The notes beneath the pieces were generated by a model, which had not been told where the DNA came from, ran no database searches, and saw only the letters and a list, made by a program, of their open reading frames with translations. From contig JAWLCG010000009.1 of NCBI GenBank assembly GCA_041687295.1, positions 1-31,667 of the forward strand: DNA of 31,667 bases, read 5' to 3'. Within the stretch, counting starts at the first letter, position 1. Every line of letters begins with the position of its first letter. Made by a program: the position numbers and the translations under genes. Below are positions 28,827 through 31,667 of the stretch, piece by piece. Origin of the DNA: JAWLCG01 sp041687295. Lineage in GTDB: Bacteria > Planctomycetota > Phycisphaerae > SM23-33 > FEN-1343.

Positions 28827-31613
28827 ATGACAGAGGTGATGGTGGACAATGCGAACGCGTCCGGGCGGCGCTGGCGGGCGCTGGTGGCGGCGTGGCTGGT
28901 GCTGGGGCCGATGGCGATGCTCTGGCCGGTGTGGGTGGCCCCGACGTCGGCGGGCGAGGACGACGCGGTCTACTACTACCCGCTCCGCGTGATGGTGGGC
29001 CGATCGCTGGCGGCGGGGGACTGGCCCGGCTGGGAGCCCTTCGAGCACGCAGGTCAGCCGTTGATGGCCGACCCGCAGGCGGCGCTGCTCTACCCGCCGA
29101 CCTGGCTGTTCGCGGCCCTGCCGGACGGGCTGGCCTACAGCCTGAACGTCTTCGCCGCCTTCGCCCTGGCCGGCGGCGGGGCGTACCTCTACCTGCGCAG
29201 GCTGGGCGTGCCGCTGGCGGCGGCGGTGCTGGGGGCGACGGCCTGGCAGTACAGCGGGTTCATGATCGGCCATCGCGTGCACCTGAGCCTGATCGGCTCG
29301 GCGGCGATGCTGGGCTGGGGGCTCTGGGCCATCGAGACGCTGCGCGACAGGCCCCGGCGGGCGCTGCTTGCCTGGCCGGCGATCGTGTGGGGGGGCCTGG
29401 CGGCGGGGCACTGGCCGACCTTCATCCACCTGATGCTGGTCTGGACGGTCTACCTGCTGGTCCGCGGTAGGCCCCTGGGGCGGAGCGTGCTGGTGGCGGG
29501 GGCCGGGCTGACGCTGGGCCTGGCCCTGATGGCCGTGCAGATCGAGGCGACCGTCGCCCTGCTGGGCCAGGCCACGCGGCAGCGGATCGGCTTTGCGGTG
29601 TTCAGCGAGAACAGCTTCCTGCCGACCAACGCGGTGCTGGCGCTCTACCCGCTGCTGATGGGCTGTCGCACGCAAGGCGCGGTGGTGCGGCAGGCGTGGT
29701 GGGGGGCGTGGCACCTGTGCGAGACGCTGGGCTACGTGGGCCTGGTCACGCTGATGCTGGCTGGCGCGGGGGCGGTGGGCCTGTGGCGGTCGCGGTGGCG
29801 CGGGCCGGTGCGGCTGTGGGTGCTGCTGGCCGTGGGGGCGGGGCTGTGGATGCTGGGGTACTACTTTCCGCCCTATCGGCTGATCCACGCGCTGCCGGTG
29901 CTGAACATCGTTCGGGCGCCGGGGCGGATGGTGCTGGCGGTGGACTTCGCCCTGGCGACGCTGGCGGCCCTGGCGGCTGGGGCGCTGCTGGAGGCGGATG
30001 GGCCCGCGCTGGCCCGGCGGCTGCGGCGCTGGGCGCTGGGCATCGTGCCGGGGGCGATGCTGGCGGCGATCGGCCTGCTGGCGGGGCTCAACGCCTGGCT
30101 GGGGCCACGGTACGGCGAGGCGTACCCCTTCCCTATGGCCGGCGGGCCGGCTGACGTCTGGCGGGCGCTGCAGCCGACCAACCCGGCCCTGTGGGGGCCG
30201 TGGGTGGTCTGGGCGGCCAGTGCGGCCATCGTGGTGGCGGTCCTTCGTGCCCCGGCCCGGCGGGCGGGGTGGCTGACGGTGGTGCTGGCGGTGGACCTGG
30301 CGGTGGTGGCCTGGAGCGTCGACGTGCCGGGCGATCTGTCAACAGCTGTCGACCCGACCGTCTCGCCCGCGGCCGAGGTGGTCCACGCCGCCGCCGACGG
30401 CGAGCCCTTCCGCGTGCTGCACCTGACCGAGAGCTACTTCAGCCAGCCCGCCCAGGCCCTGGCGCCCAAGGCCTGCGCGGTCTTCCGCGTCGAGAGCCTC
30501 GCCGGTTACGGCCCCTTCCAGCCGACCGCGCACGCGAGGCTGCTGGGGCTGCGGATCTTCGGCCAATCGCCCGACTGGCGGAGGCTGGTCCGCACCAACG
30601 TCCTGCTGAGCCTGTTCAACGTGCGATTCCTGGTGGTGCAGGAGTCTTTTGGCGAAGAGCTGGAGAGCGTGCGGGTGCCCGATTCGCCCGCGCCGCCGGA
30701 GGGCCCCAACCTGCTGGGCGGCGACTGGCAAACGCACGAGGCCCGCGTCGCCGGCGGTGTGGTGACGCTCAGGGCCCCGATGTATGGCCAGAGCTGGGCC
30801 GATCAGCCCCTCGCGCTGCAGGCCGGGCGGGTGTACCGCATTCGGCTGGAGGCGCGGGCGCCGGGCGGGGCGGGCCATTTCGTCCAGGCCGACGTGGTGG
30901 GGCGGTTCGTCGACGGGCGAGGCTTCTACCCCGAGCCGTTGCGGCTGGTGGTCTACCCCGAGCAGCTCACCGACGGCTGGCGGCGGCACGAGTGGGTCTT
31001 CACCGCCCCGGCCGAGTTGCCGGCGGAGCTGCGCCTTCGCCTGCTGAGCTACGGCGAACGGCCCGTCGAGCTGCGGAACGTGGCCGTGGTGGCCTCGTCG
31101 CCCGACCGCCCCGTGAACCTGGGCGGGCGACTGGCGGCGGGCGAGCCGGTGTACCGTCGGGTGGCCCGACTGGAGCCGCTTGTGCCGGGTCAGCCGGCGA
31201 TCTGCGTGTACGAGAATCGGCTGTGTCTGCCGCGGGCGTTTCCCGTCGAGCGGCTGGTGCCGGTCGCCAGCGAGGCCGAGCTGATCGAGCAACTCCGCTG
31301 GCACGCCGATCGCTACGACCTGACGGCCGAGGCCCTGGTGGTGGGCGACGGGCCCCCGCGGGCCGTGCGGGCGACGTTCGTCAGTCGGCCGGCCTGGCCG
31401 GGGGAGACGGCCGCCAATGTCCTGGGGGCGGTTCGGCTGGACGGGCCGGTGCCCCCCCAGGCCGATCACCCCGCCTGGACCCGTCCGGGCCGGCTGGGCA
31501 CCATCGTATCGCTGATGAGCCTGCTGGCCTGGGCGGTGTTGGCGGTGGTGTCCCGCAGGCCGGGTCGAGCCCGTAGGCCGGGTCGAGCGGAGCGAGGCCC
31601 GGCAGCCCCGTAG
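28827..31613 (+). CDS. YfhO-type multi-pass membrane protein with extracytoplasmic sandwich domain
   Basis: A 928-residue protein. Roughly the first 500 residues hold about 12 to 14 hydrophobic spans, with acidic residues early (SAGEDDAVYYYP, near 42-52) as in GT-C-type glycosyltransferases and the YfhO family, which add sugars to cell-wall polymers or proteins at the outer face. From about 515 a soluble region follows, with a beta-sandwich-like part near 640-770 (WQTHEARVAGGVVTLRAP and YRIRLEARAPGG). A last span near 895-910 precedes an odd Arg/Gly/Pro-rich tail. That tail, from about 912, is read from REP repeat DNA. The ATG at 28827 is eight bases after TACAAT (28813-28818), so the message may be leaderless if that is a promoter; the ATG at 28839 is an alternative. 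Confidence 0.82.
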   Translation: MTEVMVDNANASGRRWRALVAAWLVLGPMAMLWPVWVAPTSAGEDDAVYYYPLRVMVGRSLAAGDWPGWEPFEHAGQPLMADPQAALLYPPTWLFAALPDGLAYSLNVFAAFALAGGGAYLYLRRLGVPLAAAVLGATAWQYSGFMIGHRVHLSLIGSAAMLGWGLWAIETLRDRPRRALLAWPAIVWGGLAAGHWPTFIHLMLVWTVYLLVRGRPLGRSVLVAGAGLTLGLALMAVQIEATVALLGQATRQRIGFAVFSENSFLPTNAVLALYPLLMGCRTQGAVVRQAWWGAWHLCETLGYVGLVTLMLAGAGAVGLWRSRWRGPVRLWVLLAVGAGLWMLGYYFPPYRLIHALPVLNIVRAPGRMVLAVDFALATLAALAAGALLEADGPALARRLRRWALGIVPGAMLAAIGLLAGLNAWLGPRYGEAYPFPMAGGPADVWRALQPTNPALWGPWVVWAASAAIVVAVLRAPARRAGWLTVVLAVDLAVVAWSVDVPGDLSTAVDPTVSPAAEVVHAAADGEPFRVLHLTESYFSQPAQALAPKACAVFRVESLAGYGPFQPTAHARLLGLRIFGQSPDWRRLVRTNVLLSLFNVRFLVVQESFGEELESVRVPDSPAPPEGPNLLGGDWQTHEARVAGGVVTLRAPMYGQSWADQPLALQAGRVYRIRLEARAPGGAGHFVQADVVGRFVDGRGFYPEPLRLVVYPEQLTDGWRRHEWVFTAPAELPAELRLRLLSYGERPVELRNVAVVASSPDRPVNLGGRLAAGEPVYRRVARLEPLVPGQPAICVYENRLCLPRAFPVERLVPVASEAELIEQLRWHADRYDLTAEALVVGDGPPRAVRATFVSRPAWPGETAANVLGAVRLDGPVPPQADHPAWTRPGRLGTIVSLMSLLAWAVLAVVSRRPGRARRPGRAERGPAAP
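31555..31603 (+). repeat. Tandem REP units inside the 3' end of a gene (family A)
   Basis: A half unit GCAGGCCGGGTCGAGC (31555-31570) is followed by a full unit GTAGGCCGGGTCGAGC, GGA, GCGAGGCCCGGC (31573-31603). Both are read in frame as RRPGRARRPGRAERGPAAP at the C terminus of the preceding gene, and a further GTAG supplies its stop. Confidence 0.85.
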
Positions 31614-31667
31614 GGGGGCCCTGCCCGCGTATCCGGTCCTGGCCGGGCCCGCGGGGGCGCGCCCCCG

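Noticed and set aside
1..31667. CRISPR array or tRNA genes
   Set aside because: The repeats seen are dispersed palindromes without regular spacers, and I found no cloverleaf with a T-arm consensus.

Overview
This is a high-GC window that looks like a chromosome segment of a planctomycete, possibly of the Phycisphaerae. That placement is an inference. It rests on three secreted proteins that end in a dockerin-like Ca-binding repeat plus a PEP-CTERM sorting tail, a Ser/Thr kinase with a C-terminal membrane anchor, an ECF sigma factor operon, a URO-D-like protein, and dense GTAG-headed palindromic repeats.

Layout. 1-6400: the end of a radical SAM protein, a membrane-anchored Ser/Thr kinase, a secreted esterase fused to a long beta-strand repeat stalk with dockerin and PEP-CTERM tail, and a PAS/sigma-54 activator. 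6400-9800: a second PEP-CTERM protein and a HAD-fold lipoprotein, between two copies of one hairpin repeat. 9816-13020: a decaying mobile region with an intact tyrosine recombinase, a frameshifted excisionase-type gene, a small unknown protein and an internally deleted IS256-family transposase relic. 13210-19340: a seven-gene minus-strand operon with a PEP-CTERM/dockerin protein, three small secreted beta-rich proteins that look like pilins, a large Ig-type chaperone-like protein, a short secretin and a lipoprotein. I see it as the best candidate here for an undescribed surface-fibre or export system. 19340-21500: an AT-richer upstream region with a candidate plus-strand small RNA, a stub of a URO-D-type gene and a broken serine recombinase. 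21541-23290: an ECF sigma factor, a single-span membrane protein (candidate anti-sigma) and a secreted coiled-coil protein. 23367-28343: a URO-D family protein, panB, a zinc-ribbon membrane protein, a REP-associated tyrosine transposase (RAYT) and hisE-hisG. 28827-31613: a large YfhO-type membrane protein.

The RAYT at 26471 is flanked by inverted GTAG-headed REP palindromes, and copies lie elsewhere in the window. Related GTAG repeats sit on gene 3' ends, and their TAG is the stop codon of several unrelated genes. In the YfhO-type gene they also encode the last residues of the protein. No rRNA, tRNA, CRISPR array or replication origin was recognised. All functional calls come from reading the sequence; no database search was run.
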